From Brachionus koreanus (taxonomy: Eukaryota > Rotifera > Eurotatoria > Ploima > Brachionidae): 64,000 nt of DNA. The number at the start of each line of letters is the position of its first letter. The first letter of the stretch is position 1. Where the stretch lies: positions 99,737 to 163,736 of the forward strand of contig PJRA01000143.1 of assembly GCA_016987375.1 (NCBI GenBank), written 5' to 3'. The translations under genes were made by a program, and so were the position numbers. Below the pieces are notes generated by a model that searched no databases, was not told the origin of the DNA, and saw nothing but the letters and a program-made list of their open reading frames with translations. Shown piece by piece: positions 11,449 to 22,654 of the stretch.

Positions 11449-13117
11449 GTGAGTTTTTTTTTCTCTTTTACCTTTCTTATCAAAAATTTGAATTAAATAA
11501 GCTCAAGTAGCAAAAGGTTTTATTTATAAAGAATCGAAAAAATTTGATGGATTATCTGTTTATATTTTCTAAAATATTGAAATATCTTTTAGCCAGTTTT
11601 ATTATTTTTTGGAATTTTTGAGAACAAATTTTTGGGCTAAAATCGAACCAATTTTTTCAATATTTTAAACAATAAAAGTTCAATAATTTTTTATCATTTT
11701 TATCCAATTTGATTTTTTAATTTTAAAAAAATTAAGGAAATAATTAATCAATGAATTAGATTATAAAAGTAAAGACATAAAAAAAACAAACTTTTCTAAT
11801 ACGTTCATAAACCATATATGAACTTTTAATAAGTTCATAAACGGCCAACGGCCAACTAGTACATGAGTTATATTTGTCAAATTGAATTATTTTTGATTTT
11901 TTAAAAAATATCTTTTTTGAAACAAAATGTCTTTAACTTCAGTTTTTTTTATCTAAAAAGATTTTTGTTAAAAAAAATTTTCAAAAATATTAAAAAAAAA
12001 TATCTTTATTGCCTTGATTCATATTTTTCAAATTTTAAATTTAATATAAAAAAATTATAAATTTATATTAAGATTTAATGATATTGATTAATTGCACTGA
12101 TAAATGGTCAAAGGAATTAAATTTTTTTTGTGCTTCGCTTTTTGGACCTTTTTTAAAGGTATGCATTCCACAACAACTATTTATTATAATAACTGGTAAT
12201 AAAATAAATTTTCTGTTTATTTTAAATTTTCCAATATGTTTTAAATTTAAAATTTTTATCTGTTTTTCTTGAATTTGGACCCAAAATGATTTAAATTTTG
12301 ATCGAAAATGACAACATGCTCCATATGTTTATTTTCCCTGTTCAATACATGGGGACACTAGAGAAAGACAAATTGACGAAAGAAAACGAGTATAAAAAAA
12401 GCTACACACAAAAAACATCATGAGAAATTAAGAACCAAAGCGTCAGCACAGGCAGCTAAACTATCAGCCCATGCAAAACCGTTTCGACCATTTTTATTTT
12501 TTTTTCCTGTTATTCATTTAATCATTGTAATTAAATTCATTCATTCAATTTAAAAAAAAATTATATAAAAAGTAATTCAAATACATAGTACTGTAAACAA
12601 CGGTGTTTGTCATCTACTGTGTCATTTATATTTGTTCAATAAACTAAATTAAACTATAGTTCCTCAAATAAGAAGCTTGAATTATGAGTCAAGACTAGAA
12701 AATATGTGATTAGAAACTCTAGAAGAAAGGTGACAACGTTTAGATCTGATTCAATTTTATAAAATCATGTTAATTTGTATTGCCATGAACATTTAATGAT
12801 GAAATAATGACATATTATTATATTTTTTAATGATAATATTTTTTATTTATTTTAAAACTAACCAATAAGTCAATATTGCAAATTTTTAAAAATTAAAATT
12901 TTTTCCTTATTTTTTTTTAAATACCAAATTAAAATAATTAGTTTGAAATAATTAAAATATTATTATAGTATATTTGTGTATTGATTTTTTTTAAACAAAG
13001 TTGTCATAACAATTTTATGCTTCTAAAATACAATGTATATTATGCAATAGGTATTATGGGACAAATAAATGAGTAAAAAAAAATTCATTCAAAGCTTCAT
13101 TGAAATTTTAGATTAAA
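11449..13117. other. 1.7-kb gene-free stretch, possible degenerate repeat
   Basis: No convincing coding region. A less AT-rich island at about 12300-12670 (with GGGGACACTAGAGAAAGACA, then a GTGTTTGTCATCTACTGTG segment before AATAAA) looks like transposon or LTR remnant sequence, but I found no defined ends. Confidence 0.4.
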
Positions 13118-14014
13118 ATGAATGAATTGATCACAGAAATAGATCGACTTTTAAGAAATAATATTCAATCTGTTGCTCAAACAAGACAGTTAATTGAAAG
13201 TTTAAAAAAAAATTTTTTAAATATTAAAAACGGAACTGATATGTTAAATACAAATTACACTAGTCTTAGAAACGCACATCAAACTTTATTTAACAATCAT
13301 GCAAATAGGCTTAATCCGCTAACGAGTAGTATTCAAGTTGCTAAAGCGCAAATTAACACGCTTCAAACAAGGATAGATCAAACCCAAAAAAAAATAGAAG
13401 AAGAAGATCGTTGTTGTCATGAATGTATTGTTAAAACAATTAAAGTGATTTTTGATGAAATAAATCAAGTTATTGTTCAAATCAACTCATTGATTTTAAA
13501 TGTACAAAATAATACTAGTAACTCAGAAAAAGAAGACAAAAAATTAATCCAACAATACGAATGCATAAACCAACATCTAGATTTAATTATTAATCTATTC
13601 GATACAGGCTTGCCAAATTTACATGAGCAAATTAATTTGAATCAATTGAATCAACAACTACAAAATAGAAAAAATAACTTCAGTAGAGTTAATTTTTTGA
13701 ATCAGATCAATCTAACTAATCAAGCAATTAGATTAAATAATCGAAAACAAATTAACTACCTTTCAAAATTAAAAGATACTTCATTTAAAAATTTGAAAAA
13801 AATTAGACTAACATTAGGTCAAGTTAAAAATTTTCTAAACAATATCCTCGTAATAATCACTTCTTTTAACATACAAAATGGATTAATTGCTAATTATTTA
13901 AACAATTTGCAAGAAGGATTGTTTCAACAATGTCCAAATAATTATTCGCTTGCTTTTAAACTAATTATTGCAGTATTTTTATTTTTTGTCATTGATTGTT
14001 TATTCATTAAGTAA
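13118..14014 (+). CDS. Tail-anchored coiled-coil protein, unrecognised (298 aa)
   Basis: Intronless ORF starting at an ATG after AGATTAAA. The protein is rich in Asn, Gln, Leu, Ile and Lys and largely alpha-helical. Heptad-like stretches run about residues 5-95 and 150-250, with a CCHEC cluster near residue 100 (EEEDRCCHECIVK). It ends in a single C-terminal hydrophobic segment (LIIAVFLFFVIDCLFI, about residues 282-297) followed by Lys-stop. That topology is typical of tail-anchored or SNARE-like membrane proteins, but I see no SNARE zero-layer signature and assign no function. The composition matches other coding regions here, so I consider it a real gene. It sits between the two copies of the four-TM segment but has no duplicate itself. 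Confidence 0.6.
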   Translation: MNELITEIDRLLRNNIQSVAQTRQLIESLKKNFLNIKNGTDMLNTNYTSLRNAHQTLFNNHANRLNPLTSSIQVAKAQINTLQTRIDQTQKKIEEEDRCCHECIVKTIKVIFDEINQVIVQINSLILNVQNNTSNSEKEDKKLIQQYECINQHLDLIINLFDTGLPNLHEQINLNQLNQQLQNRKNNFSRVNFLNQINLTNQAIRLNNRKQINYLSKLKDTSFKNLKKIRLTLGQVKNFLNNILVIITSFNIQNGLIANYLNNLQEGLFQQCPNNYSLAFKLIIAVFLFFVIDCLFIK

Positions 14015-14540
14015 AAGTTATATTATAGTTTGATTTATTGAAAAAAATTCATTTAAAAGTAAACATTCCTTAGCCTAGTTTAAAATTCTGCTAAAATAAT
14101 TTTTTTTTAAATGGAAGTAAAAAGCCAAAATTAAATTGATTTTTAATTAAATTTTGAATTTAACTTAGATAAAATTTAAAAAAAAAAGCTAAAATATTTT
14201 TCATTTTTATGAATAAAAAAACAAATGTTAAATTTTCATTAAATTATTGAAATTAAAATTTTTGTTTTAAAATATTTTCTTTATTTTACAGAAAAAATAT
14301 GTTGAAAATAATGATTGATATTCAACCATTTTTTAAAAAACTTTAGAAGTATATTAATTAATAGCTGTTTCTATGATCCACAAACAACACATCACATTTA
14401 TCTAGACTTGGTGTCGTATTAGTAAAATGTTTAGTTAAATTATTTAATAACAATAAAATTTAAAAAAAAAAACATTAAGTTTTATTTAGCTTTTAATATT
14501 TCCTATTCTTTTAGTTAAAAAAAAATCAATTCGATATAAA
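14015..14540. other. Intergenic, no gene seen
   Basis: AT-rich spacer between the coiled-coil gene and the MULE relic. No recognisable feature. Confidence 0.5.
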
Positions 14541-16110
14541 TATATATTAATAAAAACACCTGAAACAACAGAAGAAGCTCTACTATCGATCGATTTAACA
14601 GTTTTGGCTAAATGGTACAACAATTCCAGTTCAGATTGTCAAAAAGTTTATTATGGTTGTGTGAAATTTAGGACAATAGAACAGAACAAAATGTTAAAAA
14701 TTCTTATAACTTTTCTTTCAAAAGTCAAAAGCAAGTTCTGTAAATACAAAATGGTGCAACATTTAAAGTTGCACTATTATGAAAAATCTGAAANNNNNNN
14801 NNNNNNNNNNNNNNNNNNNNNNNNNNNNNNNNNNNNNNNNNNNNNNNNNNNNNNNNNNNNNNNNNNNNNNNNNNNNNNNNNNNNNNNNNNNNNNNNNNNN
14901 NNNNNNNNNNNNNNNNNNNNNNNNNNNNNNAAACATATTTGAGCGACAGTCTCCAAGTAAATATTTATGAAACAGTTAATGAGCATACGCATTTAGACCA
15001 TAGTGACAAAAAAATGTCAGCCGAAGTAAAAGCCAAAAAAGTTGAATTTTTCAACCTTAACATCAAAACTAATGTTATTCAAGAGCAACTGAAAGAACAA
15101 AATATGAAAGTTTCAAAAAAGTCGATATTAATAAATTTTCTAAGAAAGATTCGAAAAGAAAAATTTGAAAAAACAATATTAAGTCTTGGAGAACTAGAAA
15201 ACTGGTGTAAAAATAATTCTTTTAATCAAAATTATGAAGATACACCTTTTGTTGCAGATTATTTTATAAACTTTGGTGATGAAATGGATTATGACGATGA
15301 AATTGAAAATCAAGATTAAGATGACGAAACAGATGATTTGAGCTTGCCATTCTTTCGTTTATTCATAACAACACAGCGTCTTTTAGAGTAAGTGTTTTAT
15401 ATTTGTAATGTATTAGGGAGCTAATAGAAAGACCAGTTATAACTATTACTTTATTAAATAAAAAATAAAGAATATAAACATAAGAATAATAATAAAATTG
15501 AGTTGCTTAAATATTGAATCAAGTACGTGACTATATTTCCAAAAAGAATTAAGATGCATCAACAAATTGCCAAATAAGGTAAAATGAATTTTAATAAGTT
15601 ATGATAGATAAATTATTCAAAACATCAACTAATAATATGACACATTTTTTAGTAGATTTTTTTAAAAAAATAACTATAAAAAAATAATTGGTTGATACTT
15701 TAAATGGCTGGAATGTAAGCTTCAGCGATTTAAAATATACTCCATCTCATAATAATGCTTTAGAAGCCAAAAATAAAGAAATCAAAGACAAAAACACACT
15801 AAGAGAACGATTAAATTTATCGCAATTTTTAATTGTTAGCTGCGATATTGCCAAAAATTGGTTGCTTGATAGATCACCATCCGGGAAAAATCGTCGCATT
15901 CTCTATAAAGAACAGCCAATTGATCTTCAATTGAACACATAAGCATATTATTGGCTAAAGTTGAATAAAACATCGCTAATTTATGAATCAAAAATATCAA
16001 AAATTACAGATTATTTCGTACCAACTTTTCAGAATTAAATGCAAAAGAAGAAGACGTTATCAATTATTCCAATCTTGCATGGAATACATTTCAGAGATAC
16101 TCGACAATTA
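14541..16110 (+). pseudogene. Degenerate MULE-type transposase, catalytic core missing
   Basis: Three coding islands in order. The first (about 14604-14793) has KWYNNSSSDCQKVYYGC, like the FLYWCH-type zinc-binding N-terminus of MULE transposases. The second (14939-15319) continues with NEHTHLDHSDKK (the H-x-H end of that domain) and a helical region up to FFRLFITTQRLLE. The third (15691-15942) has YTPSHNNALEAKNKEIKDKN and TLRERLNLSQFL, matching the conserved block after the DDE domain ('NNxLExxNxxIK...TLRERLxxxxFL'). The DDE catalytic part between islands two and three is absent, and stops interrupt the reading. A gap of unknown bases cuts the first junction. Family assignment is from motif memory. 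Confidence 0.6.
14794..14930. other. Assembly gap (137 N)
   Basis: Run of N within the MULE relic; any open frame running through it is meaningless. Confidence 1.
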
Positions 16111-16980
16111 ACAATAAAGTTTGGTGCTTAATAAACTAATTAAAATGATGAAAGATGTAATGTAAGCTAATCTAACGTAAGATTAAGTAAAAAACTCTAA
16201 AAAACATAAATATCTCGCTAAAAATGAAAATTTTGATTTTCTTTAGTTTTATTCAAATCGAAAGATGAAAAAATTTATAAAAATTCTTACATAATTTCAT
16301 ATTAAATAAAGTAAATATCAGTAAAAAAAATGTAATTCCTTTTCTTTAATAATATAAAATGTCTCAAAAATTTTAAATCAATGTTAGTTCTCATAGTTTT
16401 TAGTATGTGTATATTATTTGTATATACAGAAAATATTATTAAAAATTTTAAAAGAATTAAAATGATTAAAATTCAAAAAAAAAAAAATATGTATTTATAT
16501 TATTATCCTCGATTTTTTATACCCCGAATTTTTAATTTTTTTTTTGTCAGCGATTTTAATTTCAAACAAACCAATGACAAAATCAAGGATAGACTGTGTA
16601 AAAGTAATCGAATATTTTTTTTTCGTTGTGATAGACCTTTTAATCTATATATCCAAAAAAATATTAACTATCAGAGAAAAGAAGCTGATATAGAAAGCTT
16701 TTTTTAAGGATTTCTTTTAAGATTAAATAACTTTTAAAAATTTCAAAAAGTATTTGTATCAAACTTTTTAAAAAATTGGTGAATTTCAAAAGCATCCTGT
16801 ATACTGGATACACCTCTTCTAAAATTTATTTACCATAATTAAAATAAAATTTAGTTTAAATTTTGTTATATTGCTTTTAATTCTTAAACAATTCAACGAT
16901 TTTGAACTTAGAATTTTAAAATTCTAAAATTTTAAAGATTAAACATATTCTCTAATTGACTATTAATTAGAGAATAATTT
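16111..16980. other. Gene-free stretch between transposon relics
   Basis: AT-rich; one 108-codon open frame (16381-16707) has low-complexity composition and no domain. I regard it as chance. Confidence 0.4.
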
Positions 16981-18487
16981 GCATAATAACCACTACGTTC
17001 AAGAATATAGAGACTACTTTTTGTTAGAAGATTATCTTTAGTCATTAAAACCAAACATCGTATTAACCACTGTTAACATAAAAAATAACGAAGAACTAAT
17101 TATTAAAACAACAAATGAAGAACAAATACCAGAGTTAAAAAAATAGCCTAACAATTCATTTGAATACGGAATTTCAGAAATTATTAACCATAAGAAATAC
17201 TATCTAGCACTACACGACGTCGATGCTTACTTTGAAATCGAATCCATGCGCTTAAAAAACTATCTTAAAAAAACAATACGAGATAATTCGAGGAACTTGA
17301 ACATTTGAATCAATCATGGTCACTTCTTAATAAACTCGAAAGCGGACATTCAAAAAAAAAGGAGCCATTTAAAACAAAATAACTCGATAATCACGGGCCA
17401 AACAGCAGTAGCCAAATCATTTGCATTCCAATATACGAATATAGCAAATGAAGTAACCATACCGACTACCAAACTCTTTACCGAATCTGAATAGATAATA
17501 ACCAAAAACATATTGGATGCAATCACATCAGCAAAATAAAAAGCAGCAGTAGGCCTAGATGAAATGTCAAACTAGTTTTTCACAAACTTCCTCGGTTCTA
17601 AAAGCGCTTCATTTCAATTTCAATAATATAATGAAACTAAGCTACTTTCCAACCATCTCGGAAAAAGCAAAAGTTATAATGATTCCGAAAAAAGACAAAC
17701 CACCAGGCCTTGTCGACTCGTTTAGACCAATTTCTTTGCTCAGCTGCATGTCCAAAACCCTTGAAAAAATAGTTAATGAAAAAATCTAAAGGCAGAAGAA
17801 TATAAAAAATTCAGAGATTCAGATAAAAGAGATCAACCATTCTTAGAATAACCTAAGATATTTGCAGTCGCTTTATCGAAAAAAATTCACAGAAGCCATC
17901 TTCTTTGATCTAGAAAAAGCTTTTGACAAAACTATTCATTAAAAAATACTAAAAAAACTAAACTAGCAAGACAAAAGTCCTACTCATCTGATATGGATGA
18001 GTAGTTTTTTTAAAAGATTGAACATTTGAAGTTTAAATAAACGAATGAAAATTCGACATCAAACTATTTCTCCGTGGAGTACCACAAGGTAGTTGTCTAT
18101 CTAAAACAATTTTCTTACTATTTTTCAGTGATATAATAGAGAAATTACCTGAAAATATAAAAGCAGCACTTTATGATGACGATTTGTGCATCTGGATAAT
18201 CTGCGTGTCAGTAAAAGAAATTGAATATCATTTACAAATTGCTATTGACAAGATTAACCAATTTTGAGGCTTTACAAATCGAAAACATATCACACTAGGT
18301 TCACAGCTGCGGGTGAAAGAAAAAACTATTTTGCCAAATACAAGCTCACTTTGAAAGTTGAAAAACCGGATATTCCACTTGAATCGAATCTGATCTTCTT
18401 CGGTACCAAGCTTGACCCAAAACTATCGTTTAAGCCGCATTTAGAACATCTGGAAAAAAAACTAGTTCCCAACCATAAATTTTATTA
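16980..18487 (+). mobile_element. Degenerate non-LTR retrotransposon (reverse transcriptase region)
   Basis: Successive frames give pieces of a non-LTR reverse transcriptase. There is an upstream linker with FAFQYTNIANEVTIPTTKLF, then AAVGLDEMSN (the 'KAxGxDxI' block) and ISEKAKVIMIPKKDKPPG. These are followed by DSFRPISLLSCMSKTLEKIV ('YRPISLLxxxxKxxExxI'), then FFDLEKAFDKT ('LDxxKAFDxV') and the post-palm block shared with 10126-10352. Many stops and frameshifts; not functional. The 3' part leads directly into the duplicated four-TM segment. Confidence 0.75.
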
Positions 18488-19583
18488 GAAGAATAAAAAG
18501 CTTTAAATAGTCAAAATCTGTGTGTCAAAGTAGCTAGATCAAATATATTTTTCATTCGAAAATAATTTATAATTGTTTGGATTTTTTTTCAAATGTAAAC
18601 TCTTAAATTTTAAATCACTCATAGAATGAAGTTTAATAGAACTAAAATTTTATTAAAAATTAAATATCTCTATTTTGAGATTATAAATGATGAAAGTAAA
18701 TATATTAATCAAACAATTTATTTAATTAATAAGATTCAGTTTAAAAATGAAAGATAATTTTATTTCGTAATTTAAAATGTTTCAAATAAATGATAAAAAT
18801 TAAGTATTTAAATATCAGAAAATTAAATCAACTAGCTAATTATTTAAAAAAAAAATGAATATGCAAGCTTTTGAAAATAACTCAACTCATTGTAAACAGG
18901 ATGAACCCATAAATTACCCAACAAACACATCTTCAGCAATTTATTCAACAAGTTTTGTCAATACTAATTCGCAACAAAGCACAAGACTAAATGTCCTAGA
19001 TGAGAAAATATCAGATTTTAATTCTTATATCTATTTCACACTAATAATAGCTCTTAGTGGAATAAGCTTTTATTTTTTTGATTTATATCGAGATTGCTCT
19101 AATTGTAAAGGATCATGGATTTTCATTTTGATTGGTATCACAGGATTGCTTGTTGCTATTTCAGTATTGGTTTTAAAATTTGCTCCCAATTCAAAAACCT
19201 ATATTTATTTCTTTCATTTAACAGTTCATTTAATTCTATTGGTATTACTACTACTTTGTTTTACTAGCTCTATTTTTTTTATTGAAATTTCTCTACTGGT
19301 AATTCTTTTCGATATCATGGTAATATTTTTCGGAAAACAAATTGAAATAGCAAAGAAGAAAGATTAACAAATATTTTATCTATATTTTAGCTAGATTTAA
19401 TAAAAATTTAAAAACAAAATATTTTATTTTTTTTGAAGTATTAATGTAAAAAATATCAGACTACAGAGTATTTTAAAAAAGACTCAATTTGGGTTGTGTT
19501 AAATTTTGTACAATAGAACAAAACAAACTGTTAAACTTTTCTTTTAAAAGCCAAAAACAATTTCTGCAAATGCATCAATAAAG
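18173..19583 (+). repeat. Segmental duplication, copy 2
   Basis: Partner of 10126-11448. Its left flank is continuous with the larger RT remnant, so this copy is the better candidate for the ancestral arrangement: RT sequence exists upstream here but not upstream of copy 1. On the right, sequence related to the MULE relic (14645-14770) continues to about 19620. Confidence 0.85.
18855..19367 (+). CDS. Four-TM small membrane protein, copy 2 (170 aa)
   Basis: Encodes the same 170 residues as 10719-11231, with the polar N-terminus and four hydrophobic segments. Upstream and downstream non-coding sequence is also nearly identical over several hundred bases, so promoter and 3' end were co-duplicated and both copies could be expressed. 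Family unrecognised. Confidence 0.65.
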   Translation: MNMQAFENNSTHCKQDEPINYPTNTSSAIYSTSFVNTNSQQSTRLNVLDEKISDFNSYIYFTLIIALSGISFYFFDLYRDCSNCKGSWIFILIGITGLLVAISVLVLKFAPNSKTYIYFFHLTVHLILLVLLLLCFTSSIFFIEISLLVILFDIMVIFFGKQIEIAKKKD

Positions 19584-20430
19584 CAACATTCAAAACTCTG
19601 CAAATTTAGCATAAATTAAATTTAGACAAATTTGGCTATAGTCCACTTTGTAGAGACTTTACACATCATTTGCACACTCTGACATTTTGTGCAACTAAAT
19701 ATGTAGCATTTTGTCGCTTACAGAACTAATTAAAATCCCTGAGAAAAAAGTTTTAAGCTTTTTAGCATCAATTTTTGTTCTTTTTTTTTATTTTGTACCA
19801 AATTTCACAAGACTCTTAATTTGGATGAACTAATCTTAGAATCTAAAAACATTTTGCAGTAGAAATATTTATAAATAAACAATGATTAAGGGAAAAAAGT
19901 CAAATTGAAATCAAATAATATGTAGATCAGAGAGAATAACTTTTGATGTGCGGGTTTTTTCATTCAACTGTAATTAAACCGTTTATTATTTGTCATCCTG
20001 GTAATGTCCCAACCTAGTAATTCTTTCTTTACATTCTTTAATTTCTCAAGTTAGACACTAATTTCATTAACTATTCAACGGTGCTTGAAAGAATTTAAAG
20101 TCGAACAAAGAATTTCTGTCTAACGAAAACTCTATCTAATTAAATCAGACAACTCGATTATCTATGCAATTTAATTTTCAATTTGCCTTTAATTACACTT
20201 TATAAATTTGTAATATTTTTTTTTTTCAATCAGAATTTAAATCAATTAAACCAAGCAAAATAAAATTATAAATATTCTAATATAATATATAATATATATT
20301 CTTTTTATATTCTTTTTTGCAAATATTCTTTTTATTTTAATAATTGATTAACCACTATGATATGCATGAAAATTTTTTAACTTGAAAAGAAAAAAGCCTA
20401 AATTTTTTGTCAAGTATCATTATTTTATTT
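19584..20430. other. Intergenic, MULE-like remnant then no feature
   Basis: The first ~150 bp (GCAACATTCAAAACTCTGC and on) seems to continue the MULE-related sequence; the rest shows no coding signal. Confidence 0.4.
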
Positions 20431-20655
20431 TTAACACTAGAAAGCCCGGCTGATTTCTCATTAAAATTTCAAATAAAGCTATCAAAATAAATTTAACATT
20501 TTCTTTGAAAATTTATTCATTTTCTAAAAAATTACAATTAAAATTTTTAGATAATATATTATTTATATTTTAAAATTTTATTTATATGTGGTAAAAATCA
20601 AGTTTCAATTTTTCCAAAAGGGGTCTAAAAAACCCCTCGGGCGTTCTAGTGTTAA
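20431..20655. mobile_element. Short piggyBac-type MITE flanked by TTAA
   Basis: Starts TTAA-CACTAGAAAGCCCGGC and ends CTCGGGCGTTCTAGTG-TTAA. The terminal inverted repeat is about 14-16 bp (CACTAGAA[A/C]GCCCG) and the TTAA target duplication matches the piggyBac superfamily. The internal 217 bp are AT-rich without ORF, so it is a non-autonomous element. Confidence 0.75.
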
Positions 20656-21020
20656 ATATTAATTTCAAATTAAACTTGAAAATAATTTTAATTATTTGTG
20701 TGGAAAATCGAGTAGAAATGATCATCCTGTCAAATAAACTGATTAAAGTTGAGCCTAATCAAATATTAAATACAATATCGCTCTGTTCAATAATCAAATT
20801 CTCTGGATTAGAAAATTAAAAATAAAATTTAGAAAATTTTATTTAAAAAAATTATTTTTTAATCTCTTTTTTTTGGCACACAAATTTGTAAAATATATCT
20901 TTGATTGTAATTCGATACAATTCAAATCTAAAATATACAATTGCATAATAAAATTACACTATTTAAATTCTATTTTTTTAAATTTTAAGCGCTTTATTTG
21001 ACAAAAAATTCTCAAGCAAG
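20656..21020. promoter_or_regulatory. Upstream region of the LU-EGF gene
   Basis: 365 bp between the MITE and the next start codon. No specific motif recognised; the promoter should lie here. Confidence 0.3.
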
Positions 21021-21542
21021 ATGATTAGGTTTTTTTTAGTTTTGTTGACCATAATCAAATATTGTTCAGGCCTTGCATGTCTAAAATGCACCAGTATGGA
21101 TCGAAATTGTGGCCTTACAGTGGCAAAGGTATATGACGTTAGCTCTATACCATGTTCATCAAGTTGCTATATTCGCACCAATTCAACTGGTGTAATTACG
21201 CGTGGATGCTCTGACGATCTAGGCATAAGCTTTGAGCAAAAGATTCCCCAAAATGGATGCGCTATTCGAAACAATGTGTATTGGTGTTGGTGCAATGGCA
21301 AAGATTTTTGCAACGATGATAGCATTCGAATTACTTTAATAGATCCAAGTAATTTCATAAAAATAAATTTTGATTGATTTAAAAAAAAAATTTATTCAAA
21401 TAAAGATAGTGCAAGTTCATGCGACAGACTTAATTGTCTGAATGGAGGAGTTTGCTCAAAAAATGTTTACACTAAGGACAAATATTTTTGTCTTTGTAAA
21501 CCTGAATATTCTGGACCAGATTGCTCTCTCAGAATAAACTGA
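21021..21542 (+). CDS. Secreted LU (Ly6/uPAR-like) plus EGF-domain protein (154 aa, 2 exons)
   Basis: Exons 21021-21348 and 21406-21542, joined in phase 1. Signal peptide residues 1-18 (MIRFFLVLLTIIKYCSGL). Residues 19-95 look like a three-finger LU/quiver-type domain. It opens CLKC, contains CSSSCYIRT and a GVITRGC segment, and closes with CWCNGKDFCND, the typical C-x-x-x-x-x-CN ending. Exon 2 encodes one EGF module (CDRLNCLNGGVCSKN, then CLCKPEYSGPDC) and then stops three residues after it. There is no TM or GPI signal after the EGF module, so it is probably secreted. The exon boundary coincides with the domain boundary. Polyadenylation-type AATAAA signals occur at about 21680-21710. Biological role unknown. 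Confidence 0.8.
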
Positions 21543-21787
21543 TAGAAATATCTAAATTATTCAATTTTATTTTATTGTTTAAAATTTAAATCTTATTTTT
21601 TTAAAAATTGATAAGATGTTTTCTCCTATTTTTTAATTTGTATTTTTATTTTTTCTAATAATCGAGCATTATCATTAAAATAAATATCAAATAAATTTTG
21701 GTTCAATAAACTTGAAATTTAGTGCACCAAATGTTGTTTTATTCGATTACTACTGTTTAATCAAGTGAGGAAAACCATAAAGTCTTA

Positions 21788-22528
21788 CTGTAAAACCTTG
21801 CAAACTACCCGATGGGGTTCAAACGAGAAAATGAGGGGTTATAATTTAACAGAAATTTATTCTGTAAAATTATTTAAAAAAAATAAATTAGGAACCCAGG
21901 CTTATATTGAAATTATATATTTAAATTGATGGGGTTATATGAAAAATAGCTTAATTTTTTGACTGGGCTTTTAGAAGAAAATTTCGGTACTTTCGAAAAA
22001 AAATTAAAAAAAAATACAAAAAACAAGAAATTATAACTATACAATTTTACAAAAACTAAGCCATTTCTGTGTCTGAATTAACTTCATCATCTTCATCATC
22101 GTCAAAGTCATTACCTAAATCATGTATCCTGGACTTTTCATGCCAGTTTTGAGTCAATATTAACAATTATTATTATTTAAGTCAAAATTTTAAAAGAGAA
22201 CTAAAATAATAAAAAACATACGTTCTATTTAATTTGACTTGACTTTAAATTTTGATGTTCAAAGCGTGTGTATGATGATGCAAATTTCTAAAAATTTTAA
22301 GCTCATGGGTGTGTATTATTTTTAATAATGCAATCCCATGAGACAATATTACAATTATTATACTGAAAATCTGTAAGTATTATTATAAGAATTTTAACTG
22401 ATATTTTAATACAACTCCGTTGTAATACAGATTTTTTTTAAACCCATGAGGTTATATCATATATTATGGTGGAGCTGCTATAGCAAATTACACACTATAA
22501 CCCCGGGGTAGTTTGCAAGGTCTTACGG
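21788..22528. mobile_element. 741-bp Tc1/mariner-pogo type non-autonomous element, TA-flanked
   Basis: The left end TA-CTGTAAAACCTTGCAAAC and the right end (reverse strand) TA-CCGTAAGACCTTGCAAAC form inverted repeats of about 25 bp continuing into CTACCC, flanked by TA on both sides. On the minus strand around 22045-22145 a short frame reads HDLGNDFDDDEDDEVNSD then TEMA-stop. That resembles the acidic C-terminal tail of a pogo-type transposase, so this may be an internally deleted element. No complete transposase is present. Confidence 0.7.
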
Positions 22529-22654
22529 TACTTGAATTTTAAAAGAAAATTAAAAAATTTAAGTTGGTTGAAGGAAATACAGTACTTTTATTTTACATGG
22601 TTTGTTATCGGTATAATAAAAATACAATACATTTTTTTAAAGTTAAAGTTTCAA

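Noticed and set aside
12300..12670. Possible solo LTR (less AT-rich block ending in AATAAA)
   Set aside because: No TG...CA ends, no second LTR and no target duplication could be found.
16381..16707. 108-codon plus-strand open frame
   Set aside because: Composition is Lys/Ile/Phe-Asn monotone like the surrounding AT-rich DNA; no domain, no homologous copy in the window.
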